Assembly (NCBI RefSeq): GCF_001428075.1
Contig: NZ_LMSI01000023.1
Coordinates: 62,001-126,000, forward strand
Reading direction: 5' to 3'
Origin: Arthrobacter sp. Soil764
GTDB taxonomy: Bacteria; Actinomycetota; Actinomycetes; Actinomycetales; Micrococcaceae
DNA length: 64,000 bases
A program made the position numbers and the translations under genes. Position 1 is the stretch's first letter; the number at the start of each line of letters is the position of its first letter. Below, in pieces: positions 52,770-60,843 of the stretch. Below the pieces are notes generated by a model. It ran no database searches, had not been told where the DNA came from, and worked only from the letters and a program-made list of their open reading frames with translations.

Positions 52770-53539
52770 TTGTCGCCTCCCACAATCTTGTTCAGTACGG
52801 AGGTGAAGAAACCCAGTCCGTCAGTGTCGGAACCGCCGATGCCGTCCAGCGATTCGGGGCCGAAGCCGGGCTCCACGGCGTGCTCCGGGTGCGGCATGAG
52901 GCCCACCACGTTGCCGGCGGCGTTGGAGATGCCGGCGATGTCACGGCGGGAACCGTTGGGGTTGAAGCCGACGTAGCGGAACACTACGCGGCCCTCGGCC
53001 TCAAGGGCGTCCAGGGTCTTTTCGTCCGCGATGTACTGGCCGTCCTGGTTCTTCAGCGGAATGGTGATCTCCTGGCCCGCCTGGTAGTCCAGCGTCCACG
53101 CGGTGTTGCTGTTCTCGACGCGCAGCACCTGGTCGCGGCAGAGGAACTTCAGGTGGTCGTTCTTGATCATCGAGCCGGGCAGCAGGTGCGACTCGGTGAG
53201 GATCTGGAAGCCGTTGCAGATGCCCAGGACAGGCAGCTTGGCGTCGGAGTTGGCGGCGTCGATGATCTTGGACATCAGCGGCGCAAAGCGGGCAATGGCG
53301 CCGGCACGCAGGTAGTCGCCGTAGGAAAAACCGCCGGGGATGACGACGGCGTCCACGTCGCCGAGTTCGCTGTCACCGTGCCAGAGTTCGACGGCGGTGC
53401 CGCCGGCCAGGCGGACGGCGCGGGCAGCGTCCCGGTCGTCAAGGGTGCCGGGGAAAGTAACGACGCCGATGCGGGCGCCGGCGAGGCGCGGCGCGGCCGC
53501 AACCGCCACGGCTTCGCCGATCAGGGGGAGTTCAGTCAT
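52766..53539 (-). CDS. purQ: Phosphoribosylformylglycinamidine synthase subunit PurQ
   Basis: 257 residues from the ATG at 53539. It is a class I glutamine amidotransferase: IPGGFSYGDYLRAGA, the nucleophile in VLGICNGFQILTE and the His-Glu dyad in GLMPHPEHAVEP. It supplies ammonia to PurL. It begins 1 nt after the purS stop. An insertion-type N-terminal stretch (LPLIGEAVAVAAAPRLAG) precedes the usual start of the fold, so a later start is possible. Confidence 0.95.
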   Translation of the reverse strand: MTELPLIGEAVAVAAAPRLAGARIGVVTFPGTLDDRDAARAVRLAGGTAVELWHGDSELGDVDAVVIPGGFSYGDYLRAGAIARFAPLMSKIIDAANSDAKLPVLGICNGFQILTESHLLPGSMIKNDHLKFLCRDQVLRVENSNTAWTLDYQAGQEITIPLKNQDGQYIADEKTLDALEAEGRVVFRYVGFNPNGSRRDIAGISNAAGNVVGLMPHPEHAVEPGFGPESLDGIGGSDTDGLGFFTSVLNKIVGGDK

Positions 53540-53540
53540 G

Positions 53541-53792
53541 TCAGGCCTCGACGACCTCGACGTTGACGACATCCTCGATCACCGGGTTGGACAGGAGGGT
53601 CTCTGCGGCATTACGGGCCTGGGCCAGGATGTCTTCGGTCACCTCGCCGTCGACCGTCAGTTCAAAACGCTTGCCCTGGCGGACAGAGCTGAAGCTGGTG
53701 AAGCCCAGCCGGGGGAGAGCGCCGACGATCGCCTTCCCCTGCGGGTCCAGAATCTCGGGCTTGGGCATGACGTCAACAACGATCCGGGGCAT
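53541..53792 (-). CDS. purS: Phosphoribosylformylglycinamidine synthase subunit PurS
   Basis: 83 residues from the ATG at 53792, with AGGAG 7 nt upstream. It has the PurS signature VDVMPKPEILDPQGKAI and GFTSFSSVRQGKRFEL. It is the small bridging subunit of the three-part FGAM synthase and the first gene of purS-purQ-purL. The 246-bp gap upstream to the gene at 54039 shows no obvious purine riboswitch. Confidence 0.95.
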   Translation of the reverse strand: MPRIVVDVMPKPEILDPQGKAIVGALPRLGFTSFSSVRQGKRFELTVDGEVTEDILAQARNAAETLLSNPVIEDVVNVEVVEA

Positions 53793-54038
53793 CCGGCAAC
53801 TCCTGTGCGTGAGCTTGGGTAAGGGCGCAGCGGAGTGGTGCCGTCTCACGCCGTACCGGGGTGTTGGGGACAGTTGGTCACCTGCATTGGTTCACCATGA
53901 GGTCGGGCGCTCCGCGAGCTTGCCTTACCATTCTACCGGGCCGGACGCACCCCTTTGCATTCGGCGGTTCAGGAAGCGGGGCGGACCGGTAAGGGCGTGG
54001 TTCTGGAGTTGCCGGAGGGCCTTCACTAGGATTGCTGG

Positions 54039-54224
54039 ATGGCTGAGAATTCGAAGTCCGTGCTGTTGCCCGTGGTTGCCGCGGCGGTGTTTGCCGGCCT
54101 GGGCAGGATGGTGTTCCAGAAAATAAAGGCGGACCGCCTGGCCCGCGAGACGCGGGTGACCGGCCCCGTGGATGAAAAGACCAGGCAATGGATCAGTGAC
54201 GTGGTGCGCACCCCGCGCTCGTAG
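54039..54224 (+). CDS. Small single-span membrane protein
   Basis: 61 residues: one hydrophobic segment (SVLLPVVAAAVFAGLGRMVF) followed by a basic stretch (KIKADRLARET) and a polar end. No family recognised. TAGGAT (54027-54032) stands 6 nt before the ATG and no ribosome site is present, so the mRNA is probably leaderless. A terminator follows at 54251, supporting a real gene. Confidence 0.65.
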   Translation: MAENSKSVLLPVVAAAVFAGLGRMVFQKIKADRLARETRVTGPVDEKTRQWISDVVRTPRS

Positions 54225-54250
54225 CGCCGCCTGCCATCCTGCCACCTTGC

Positions 54251-54276
54251 AAGGGCGTCCTCCGGGGCGCCCTTTT
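54251..54276 (+). terminator. Terminator after the small membrane protein
   Basis: AAGGGCG (54251-54257) pairs with CGCCCTT (54268-54274); a T-run (CCCTTTTCC) follows. Stem 7 bp, loop 10 nt. Confidence 0.7.
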
Positions 54277-54401
54277 CCATGACTGCTTCCCGATCCTGCC
54301 GGCCCGCAGCCCAACCCGTTTGACAAGCGGAAATTTCACGAATGTGCCCTATGTCATATCGCGCTCTCAGTCTGTACTCTGTGAACAGTCTGGTCTCAGC
54401 A

Positions 54402-54420
54402 AATTACAAAACCTGTAATT
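54402..54420. promoter_or_regulatory. Inverted repeat upstream of the subtilase gene
   Basis: AATTACA and TGTAATT form a perfect 7-bp dyad with a 5-nt spacer, in an AT-rich patch about 68 nt before the protease start. It has the look of a repressor operator; the binding protein is unknown. Confidence 0.45.
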
Positions 54421-54487
54421 CCCTCTGCAGTTCCAGGCGTCAGGGCTGCCCACCAAGGCTGGGTGGTACATCGTGAAAGGGTTGCAC

Positions 54488-57400
54488 GTGAAATCAACTG
54501 GAAAGAGCCCCTCGCGGGCTGGGGGACTCCGGAAGGCGGCCGCGCTGGCTGTCGGGTTGCCCCTTCTCCTTAGCTCCCTGGCAGTGGGTCCCGCGTCCGC
54601 GGCACCCGGAGGCCAGGGTGCGGAGAACTCCTCGTCTACTGCGAAGGACAGTCAATTCAAGGACGGCCGGTACATCGTGGTGCTCGCTGGTCCCGCTGCT
54701 GCGGCGTACGAAGGGGGAGTTGCCGGACTGGGCGCCACAAAGCCCCAGCAGGGCAGGAAGCTCGACGCCGGCAGCCCCAGCTACCAGGCCTACGACGCCC
54801 ACCTGCGCAAGCAGCAGCGTGAAGTCGCAGCGGCCCAGGGCGTCAGCCCCGCCAAGCAGTACACCGCGGCACTGAACGGGTTCACTGCCGAGCTGACCGC
54901 GACGCAGGCGGCAGCCCTGTCCAAGGACAGCCGTGTCCTGGTGGTGGCGCCCGACGTCGAAAACAAGCCTGACTACACCACCACCGACTTCCTTAAGCTC
55001 AGCGGCCCTGACGGTGCCTGGGCCAAGCAGTTCGGTGGGCAGGCCAACGCCGGCAAGGGCGTTGTTGTAGGTGTCATCGACTCCGGTTACGCCCCGGACA
55101 ACCCCTTCCTGCAAGGCGAACCGGTGAAGCCACTGCAGGGTGATCCGCAGGTGGGCGTTCCCTACCGCACCGGTGACGGCAAAATTGCCATGCTCAAGGC
55201 GGACGGCAGCACCTTCGAAGGGGAATGCCAGAAAGGCCAGGGCACCGGAGCCTCATTTGACGGCTCGCTCTGCAATTCCAAGGTCATTGGTGCCCGCTAC
55301 TTCGCCGATTCCTTCCTGCAGTACGTGGCACCCGGCAACCGGGCACCGGAAGAGCAGATTTCCCCCGTGGACGTGGGCAGCCACGGCACCCATACCGCCA
55401 CCACGGCAGCCGGCAACGCCAACGTCGAGCAGGTGATCGACGGCGCGAGCTTCGGAAAGAGCTCCGGTGTGGCACCCGCCGCCAAGGTCTCGGTATACAA
55501 AATCTGCTGGGAGGACACCAACCCGGACACCGGCGGCTGCTACTCCTCGGCGTCTGTTGAGGCCGTGGACGCAGCCATCAAGGACGGCGTCGATGTCCTG
55601 AACTACTCCATCTCCGGCAACAACAACAGCACCACTGATCCGGTGGCGTTGGCATTCCTCAACGCTGCCGCCGCCGGTGTGTTCGTTTCGGCCTCGGCCG
55701 GCAACTCCGGTCCTGCAGCCTCCACCGTGAACCATGCCTCACCCTGGCTGACCACGGTGGCTGCCTCCACCTTTCCCAGCGACCTGGTGGGAACCGTCAA
55801 GGTCTCCGACGGATCGCTGTACCGCGGCGCTTCCATCATGAAGTCGGAAGTGGCGGGCAAGCCCGCCGTCCTCGCTGCGGCCGCCGCCGCCCCGGGTGCT
55901 GTCAACCCCAACCTTTGCGGCCCGGGTACCCTCGATGCCGCCAAGGTGGCCGGCAAGGTTGTGGTCTGCGACCGCGGCGTTATCGACCGGACTGCCAAGA
56001 GCCAGGAAGTCCTGGACAAGGGCGGTGTGGGCATGATCCTGGTGAACCTCACCAGCAGCTCGGAGGACGCCGACAACCACGTCGTCCCCACCGTCCACGT
56101 CAACGCCCCCAAGAGCCTGGAACTGAAGTCCAAGCTGGAGACCAACCCGGCGCTGACTGTCAGCCTGGTCAAGGGCGACCTGACCGGCCTGCCACCGGCC
56201 GCGGCACCCCAGATCGCAGGATTCTCGTCCCGCGGACCCACCCTGGCATCCGGCGGTGACCTGCTCAAGCCGGATATTTCCGCTCCGGGCGTCAACGTCC
56301 TGGCGGGTGTCTCCACGATCGGCAACGACGGGGACCAGTTCGGATTCATGTCAGGCACCTCCATGGCTGCACCGCACATCGCCGGTTTCGGTGCCTTGGT
56401 GCTGAGCAAGCAGCCGAAGTGGACCCCTGCGATGGTGAAGTCCGCCATGATGACCACTGCCTACCCGCTGGTCAAGGCCGACGGTTCGCCCAACACCGAC
56501 CCGTTCCAGGGCGGCGCGGGCCACATCGATTCCACCCGTGTCCTTGATCCCGGGCTGGTCTACGACTCGGGAATCCAGGACTGGCTGGGCTTCCTGAACG
56601 GCCAGGGTGTTGAGACGGGTGCCCCGCAGGCCGGCAGCATCGCCGCCCGCGACCTCAACCTGCCCTCCATCGCGTTGGGCAGCCTGGTGGGAGAAGTGCA
56701 GGTGAAGCGCAAGCTCACCGCCCTGGTGCCGGGGATGTACCACCCCGAAGTCAGCATGCCGGGCTTCAACGTCAACGTCGAACCCAAGGCGCTGAATTTC
56801 GCCAAGGCCGGCCAGACCCGCGAAGTAACCGTCACCATCCGGAACGCCAGCGCCCCGGTGGGCAAATTCAGCACCGGAAGCCTCACCTGGAAGGGCCCCC
56901 GGACGGTGACATCACCGATCGCCGTCCGGCCGGTTGATGCCCAGATTGCCCCGTCGTTCTCCTTCAGCTCGGCCACAGGCACCGGCAGCGGCTCCATGGA
57001 GCTCGTTTCCGGCTCCGACAGCCCCATCGCCGTCGGCGTGGAGGGCCTGGCACCACTGAGCCAGACCGCCGTCACCAAGACCCCGGGCGAGTACGCACCC
57101 ACGAATGACGCCCACAACGCCGTGCTCCAGGTGAAGGTGCCGGCCGGTGCCTCCTTTGCGCGGCTGGGCATTCAGGCGCAGTCGAACGACGTCGACTGGG
57201 ACATGGTGGTCTACGCACCGAACGCGTCGGGCGGGCTGACCCCCGCCCAGGTGGCGACGGCATCGGCCAGTGAATTCCTGGACCTGGAATCGCCGCGGGC
57301 CGGCACCTACTACGTGGTGGCCAACCTGTACGCCACACCGGACAACGGCCCCGCCACCGCTTCCGTCCAGGCTGTGAGCTTCGCCGGCGACGCAGGCAAC

Positions 57401-57619
57401 CTCACGGTGGACCCCAACCCCATCGTGGCACCGAACGGAACCGCCACCTCGGCGACCGTGAACTGGGCGGGACTCCAGGAGGGGTCCTATCTCTCCCGGT
57501 TGAGCCTTGGCAGCAACGGCATCAAAACCTGGGTGAACGTGCAGGTGGGACAGGGCGCTGCTCCCGCCCCGGCCGGCGCTCCGCAGCTTGACCTGGCCCA
57601 GGCGGTACCCGGCACCTGA
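54488..57619 (+). CDS. Secreted subtilisin-like serine protease (S8) with PA and C-terminal beta domains
   Basis: About 1043 residues; I prefer the GTG at 54488 (AAAGGG upstream) to the GTG at 54473. Order: signal peptide (to about 39, LPLLLSSLAVGPASA), inhibitor I9 propeptide (about 55-160), catalytic domain with Asp198 (GVIDSGYAPDNPF), His299 (GSHGTHTATTAAG), an inserted PA domain (about 440-560, VVCDRGVIDRTAKSQEV) and Ser625 (SGTSMAAPHIAGFGAL). A fibronectin-like domain follows (ALNFAKAGQTREVTVTIRN), then a pre-peptidase-like region. It is an extracellular protease for protein use. Two inhibitor-like genes lie just downstream on the other strand. Confidence 0.93.
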   Translation: MKSTGKSPSRAGGLRKAAALAVGLPLLLSSLAVGPASAAPGGQGAENSSSTAKDSQFKDGRYIVVLAGPAAAAYEGGVAGLGATKPQQGRKLDAGSPSYQAYDAHLRKQQREVAAAQGVSPAKQYTAALNGFTAELTATQAAALSKDSRVLVVAPDVENKPDYTTTDFLKLSGPDGAWAKQFGGQANAGKGVVVGVIDSGYAPDNPFLQGEPVKPLQGDPQVGVPYRTGDGKIAMLKADGSTFEGECQKGQGTGASFDGSLCNSKVIGARYFADSFLQYVAPGNRAPEEQISPVDVGSHGTHTATTAAGNANVEQVIDGASFGKSSGVAPAAKVSVYKICWEDTNPDTGGCYSSASVEAVDAAIKDGVDVLNYSISGNNNSTTDPVALAFLNAAAAGVFVSASAGNSGPAASTVNHASPWLTTVAASTFPSDLVGTVKVSDGSLYRGASIMKSEVAGKPAVLAAAAAAPGAVNPNLCGPGTLDAAKVAGKVVVCDRGVIDRTAKSQEVLDKGGVGMILVNLTSSSEDADNHVVPTVHVNAPKSLELKSKLETNPALTVSLVKGDLTGLPPAAAPQIAGFSSRGPTLASGGDLLKPDISAPGVNVLAGVSTIGNDGDQFGFMSGTSMAAPHIAGFGALVLSKQPKWTPAMVKSAMMTTAYPLVKADGSPNTDPFQGGAGHIDSTRVLDPGLVYDSGIQDWLGFLNGQGVETGAPQAGSIAARDLNLPSIALGSLVGEVQVKRKLTALVPGMYHPEVSMPGFNVNVEPKALNFAKAGQTREVTVTIRNASAPVGKFSTGSLTWKGPRTVTSPIAVRPVDAQIAPSFSFSSATGTGSGSMELVSGSDSPIAVGVEGLAPLSQTAVTKTPGEYAPTNDAHNAVLQVKVPAGASFARLGIQAQSNDVDWDMVVYAPNASGGLTPAQVATASASEFLDLESPRAGTYYVVANLYATPDNGPATASVQAVSFAGDAGNLTVDPNPIVAPNGTATSATVNWAGLQEGSYLSRLSLGSNGIKTWVNVQVGQGAAPAPAGAPQLDLAQAVPGT

Positions 57620-57637
57620 CCGGAAAGCATGGGGGGA

Positions 57638-57675
57638 AGGTCCCGGGCGGTCATCAGGCCGCCCGGGACCTTTTT
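57638..57675 (+). terminator. Subtilase terminator
   Basis: Perfect 13-bp arms (AGGTCCCGGGCGG and complement) with an 8-nt loop are followed by TTTTTC. A textbook rho-independent terminator 18 nt after the stop. Confidence 0.93.
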
Positions 57676-57710
57676 CGTTCCTGCCCCCGGAATACCCGGC
57701 AATGCAGAAG

Positions 57711-58043
57711 CTAGGTGGCTGTCCCGCCCAGCAGGGGGCCCATGGCCTTCCACCGGGCGATCTCGCATCCGTCGGTGCGGGTGAAGGTCGAGTTGACGGG
57801 GCGGCCGTGGAAGGTGCCGGTGACCACCGCGATCTGGGGGCCGCCGTACTGCTGGGTGCACAGCCTGGGCGGGCCCGGTTTCGGGAAGAAGATGTCCTCA
57901 CCGAACCGCTCCACGGCGGCCAGGGCGTCCCCGGGCCGGGGCAGCGTGGTTCCGGCGGCGGGAGCGCCGTCCGTGGCCACAAGCCGGAACACGTGCTCAG
58001 GCGCGTCCGGGTCCTCCCGGATCCTGATGGTCAGGTCGATCAC
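57711..58043 (-). CDS. Subtilisin-inhibitor-like protein without signal peptide
   Basis: 110 residues from a GTG that overlaps the stop of the preceding gene (GTGA). The C-terminal half matches the Streptomyces subtilisin inhibitor (SSI) family: LCTQQYGGPQIAVVTG, then STFTRTDGCEIARW. SSI has two disulfides; only the second pair of Cys remains here. There is no signal peptide, so the protein is probably cytoplasmic, where SSI-type inhibitors are not expected. It may be a domesticated relative with a new role. Confidence 0.7.
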   Translation of the reverse strand: MIDLTIRIREDPDAPEHVFRLVATDGAPAAGTTLPRPGDALAAVERFGEDIFFPKPGPPRLCTQQYGGPQIAVVTGTFHGRPVNSTFTRTDGCEIARWKAMGPLLGGTAT

Positions 58044-58981
58044 CGTGGCGCCCGGTCTGACAGGGCCCCAAGTTCCGCGGCCAGGCGTTCCCGGAGGATC
58101 CCCGCTTCCATGGCGAATGCCCGCTGGTGCTCGACGTAAGCTGCCTTGCCCTGGGGCGTCTCGATGGGGATGGCGGGGTAGCCCCACTCAGCCAGGTCGT
58201 ACGGGGAAGCCTGCATATCCATGGCCCTGATCCGCCAGGAGAGTTCAAAGCAGTCCATGACCAGTTCGCTGGGCAGCGCCGGCAGCAGCTTGTAAGCCCA
58301 CTTGTAAAGGTCCATGTTGGCGTGCAGGCAGCCCGGCTGCTCCAGGTGGCGCTGCGTGTCCCGGCTGGGGGAATGCTCGTTGAGCGGGATGGCGTCCGGG
58401 GTGTAGAAGCGGAACGCATCGAAATGGGTACAGCGGATCCTGTTGTCCTCCACCACCCGGTCCGTGCCGGCCGCTCCCAGGCGCAGCTGCAGATACTCGT
58501 GGCGGAGGTCGAACTTGTCCTGGCGGTACACCATGGCCCACTCGTGGAGGCCAAAGCAGCCGAACTGCGCCGGCCTGGCCGCCGTCCCGCGGAGGATGAT
58601 CCCGGCAAAGTCCACGGCCTCCTTGCGGTCGGCAAGGAAGGCGGGCCGGTCGAAGGTGACCGCGGTGCTTCCCGCAGCCAGCCCCAGGGAGGCAAGTTCG
58701 CCGTCGTCGAGCATCCGGTAATGCTTCCACCCCAGCCGCCCGGCTGCCTGTCCGCCGGTGAGGACCGCTCCGGCACCTGGGTGCCAGCGCTTCAGCTGGC
58801 CGGGCTTCTGCGTGTAATAGGTGAAGAGGAAATCCTCCACCGGGTGTTTCTGCCCCGCCGACCGTCGGGCCAGGTAGGGATCGGCGTAGCGGCTGACGCG
58901 CTGGATGTGGGTTTCTTCCCGCGCCAACGCATCCGCCGCCGCCAGAAGCTTAAGAGGCTCCACCGGCGGCACCCAGTACAT
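58040..58981 (-). CDS. Conserved protein annotated in relatives as 3-methyladenine DNA glycosylase
   Basis: About 313 residues from the ATG at 58981, which has GGGAGG upstream and overlaps the end of the inhibitor lipoprotein gene by 32 nt. Typical blocks are THIQRVSRYADPYLARRSAG, HPVEDFLFTYYTQKPGQL, FGLHEWAMVYRQDKFDLRHE, DAFRFYTPDAIPLN and CLHANMDLYKWAYKLLPALP. I recall actinobacterial homologues under the name 3-methyladenine DNA glycosylase, but none of the standard AlkA, Tag or Mpg motifs is evident, so the activity is doubtful. Confidence 0.55.
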   Translation of the reverse strand: MYWVPPVEPLKLLAAADALAREETHIQRVSRYADPYLARRSAGQKHPVEDFLFTYYTQKPGQLKRWHPGAGAVLTGGQAAGRLGWKHYRMLDDGELASLGLAAGSTAVTFDRPAFLADRKEAVDFAGIILRGTAARPAQFGCFGLHEWAMVYRQDKFDLRHEYLQLRLGAAGTDRVVEDNRIRCTHFDAFRFYTPDAIPLNEHSPSRDTQRHLEQPGCLHANMDLYKWAYKLLPALPSELVMDCFELSWRIRAMDMQASPYDLAEWGYPAIPIETPQGKAAYVEHQRAFAMEAGILRERLAAELGALSDRAPR

Positions 58982-59513
58982 CCTTGGCAGCCTCCCAGGC
59001 GCTGATTTCGCATCCGTTGCTCCGCGCAAAGGAGGACTCCACCGCTACGCCGTCCACCATGCCCGTCACTGTGGCTTTTTGGGGACCGCCATACTGCTGG
59101 GTGCAGGGCCGGGATGTTCCGGGCTCCGCCGGTGACAGGATGCCCGGGTTGGCCTTCAGGGCTGAGCAGGCCGCAGCGGCATTGGGGTGGATGCTTTCCG
59201 CGGCCGGGGTGCCGGAGGAGCAGACAAGGGTGTAATCGAGCTCGGCCGCGCCCTGGGACGGGACCACAGTGATGGCAAGTTCCGCGTTTCCCTGCCCCGG
59301 ACCGGCATTTGGCTGCGACGTGGCGGGAGCGGGTGCCGGTACCGAGGTTTCGGTGTCCGGGGAGGGAGCGGCAGAGGCGGCGGGAGAGCTTGCTGCCGCG
59401 GAGGAAGAAGGAGCTGGTGAGGCCGACGCGCCCTTGTCAGGAGTGCCGCTGCAACCGGAAATCAGCCCGGCGCCAACCGCCAGGACCGCTGCGAGCATGC
59501 GGAAATTGCGCAT
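58950..59513 (-). CDS. Subtilisin-inhibitor-like lipoprotein
   Basis: 187 residues. Lipoprotein signal (MLAAVLAVGAGLISGC, Cys near 21), then a Ser/Ala/Pro-rich tether of about 60 residues, then an SSI domain with all four Cys: VCSSG, AACSAL, RPCTQQYGGPQKATVTG and RSNGCEISAW. By alignment with SSI (Cys-Pro-Met-Val-Tyr) the P1 residue would be Gln. It is likely to hold a protease inhibitor on the cell surface. The subtilase encoded 2 kb away is the natural candidate target (inference). Confidence 0.78.
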   Translation of the reverse strand: MRNFRMLAAVLAVGAGLISGCSGTPDKGASASPAPSSSAAASSPAASAAPSPDTETSVPAPAPATSQPNAGPGQGNAELAITVVPSQGAAELDYTLVCSSGTPAAESIHPNAAAACSALKANPGILSPAEPGTSRPCTQQYGGPQKATVTGMVDGVAVESSFARSNGCEISAWEAAKDVLGAAGGAS

Positions 59514-59603
59514 CAGGCTTCCTCTCCTTGGTCCAGTAATTCTAGTCGCTTGAGCCGGTGCGGACAGGCCGGGACTGGTCCCGGCATTGGTCCTGTCCGC
59601 CGT

Positions 59604-60095
59604 TCACCGGGACGTCGCCGCGATCAGCCCCATCATGGATGCGTGCAGCTCCGTGACCTGGTCCCGGGTCAGCCCCAGCCGCTCCATCATTGTCCCCGGT
59701 ACCTGCAGGGCCTGCTGCCGCAGTGCCGCACCTTTGGGCGTCAGTTCGACGGCGAGTGCACGCTCGTTTCCGTCCGCGCGGCGCCGCGTAATCAGCTCCG
59801 CTGCCTCAAGTCTGCGGAGCAGGGGCGATATGGTGGCCGGCTCCTGGGCGAGGGCCTCGCTGATGTTCCGTACCGTCCGCGGGCTCTCTTCCCACAGGCA
59901 GAGCATCACCAAGTACTGCGGATGGGTGAGGTTGAGTTTCTCGAGCACCGGCTTATAGGCCCCCACCACGCTGCGGGCAGCCACCGTGAGGGCAAAGCAG
60001 AGCTGATGTTCCAGCAGCAGGTCTTCCTCCTGCACTTCAGCCGGCTCTCCTGTGGCGCGCCTTGCCGTGTCCGTTTCTGCTGTCGTGGTGCTCAT
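59604..60095 (-). CDS. MarR-family regulator, OhrR-like
   Basis: 163 residues from the ATG at 60095. The N-terminal block LLLEHQLCFALTVAARSVVG, with Cys33 at the place of the peroxide-sensing Cys of OhrR, and KLNLTHPQYLVMLCLWEESP are OhrR-like; the winged helix follows (NISEALAQEPATISPLLRRL, RRRADGNERALAVELTP). It probably senses organic peroxides by Cys oxidation and represses the divergent gene and itself. No ohr gene is adjacent. Confidence 0.85.
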   Translation of the reverse strand: MSTTTAETDTARRATGEPAEVQEEDLLLEHQLCFALTVAARSVVGAYKPVLEKLNLTHPQYLVMLCLWEESPRTVRNISEALAQEPATISPLLRRLEAAELITRRRADGNERALAVELTPKGAALRQQALQVPGTMMERLGLTRDQVTELHASMMGLIAATSR

Positions 60096-60109
60096 GCGTC
60101 CTCCCATTG

Positions 60110-60134
60110 TTAGTGCACTAATGATTAGTGTACA
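60110..60134. promoter_or_regulatory. Tandem MarR/OhrR-type operator
   Basis: TTAGTGCACTAA (60110-60121) is a perfect 12-bp palindrome; a second, degenerate copy TTAGTGTACAA follows at 60125-60135. They lie between the divergent regulator gene and the small gene at 60172, in AT-rich DNA unlike its surroundings. Confidence 0.7.
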
Positions 60135-60171
60135 ATTATTACAGGTCAACGTGAGTGAAAGGAACTTCTTC

Positions 60172-60414
60172 ATGGGCAGGGACAAGTCCGCGGACAAGGG
60201 CAACGCCTCCCAGCGCTTCATGCGCGCCACAGGAAAGCTGCGCGCTGTCTTCGGCCCCGCGAGCCGCACTGCCCTGGGGCACGATATGACCGAGGAGAAC
60301 CGCAGGCTGCTGGCACAGCGCCAGGCGGAAACCCAGCAGTGGGAAACCGTCACCAGGCCGGACGGCAGCACGTACGTGGTGCCAAGAAATCCCGAAGACC
60401 GGTCCCTGCGGTAG
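60172..60414 (+). CDS. Small protein of unknown function, FGPA[ST]R type
   Basis: 80 residues from an ATG with AAAGGAA upstream. It is basic and soluble (MRATGKLRAVFGPASRTALG, WETVTRPDGSTYVVPR). It resembles the 71-residue protein at 60547 in two places: the FGPA[ST]R motif after a short helix and a C-terminal strand pair ending in YxVxR. It is divergent from the OhrR-like gene and probably under its control. The function is unknown. Confidence 0.7.
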   Translation: MGRDKSADKGNASQRFMRATGKLRAVFGPASRTALGHDMTEENRRLLAQRQAETQQWETVTRPDGSTYVVPRNPEDRSLR

Positions 60415-60546
60415 CCGGACCTGTTCCACCTTGCCGCCTTAATGCATCGGCGCCTTTTTCCTTCTGCGGGCTTAAAATGAGGGCACTGGTTCCTGCCGGA
60501 GCCAAGTGCGCTTTCGCCCGAGGAATCGGGAAGGGGGTGGAAAACA

Positions 60547-60762
60547 GTGGCACATGTACTCGATAGTTTCATGGGCCTGACTGAGAGGCTCCGCTTCTTC
60601 TTCGGTCCTGCCACCCGACTGGACTCTGATACGCCCGTGGTGCACAAACACGATGAATTCGAACAGGCTTCCGAAGAGGACCTCTCGCATTTCGTGGTCG
60701 AGACCGACTCTACCGGCCACCATTACGCAGTACGCCGCGAAGACCTGGAACGCGAAAGCTGA
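60547..60762 (+). CDS. Small protein of unknown function, FGPA[ST]R type
   Basis: 71 residues from a GTG with an AAGGGGG ribosome site. It is acidic (LTERLRFFFGPATRLDSDTP, EQASEEDLSHFVVETD) and related to the protein encoded at 60172 by FGPATR and the C-terminal HHYAVRRED. A terminator follows at 60788. No membrane span or known domain. Confidence 0.7.
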   Translation: MAHVLDSFMGLTERLRFFFGPATRLDSDTPVVHKHDEFEQASEEDLSHFVVETDSTGHHYAVRREDLERES

Positions 60763-60787
60763 CCTTTCCAGGCCGCTCCCAGAAACC

Positions 60788-60836
60788 AAAAAGCCGGACG
60801 GCCTTTCCTTCGAGGGAAAGGCAGCCCGGCTTTTTT
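60788..60836. terminator. Bidirectional terminator
   Basis: AAAAAGCCGG pairs with CCGGCTTTTTT, with an inner stem GCCTTTCC/GGGAAAGGC and a small loop. It has T-runs on both strands and lies between the convergent small gene and lysC. Confidence 0.92.
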
Positions 60837-60843
60837 GATGCGC

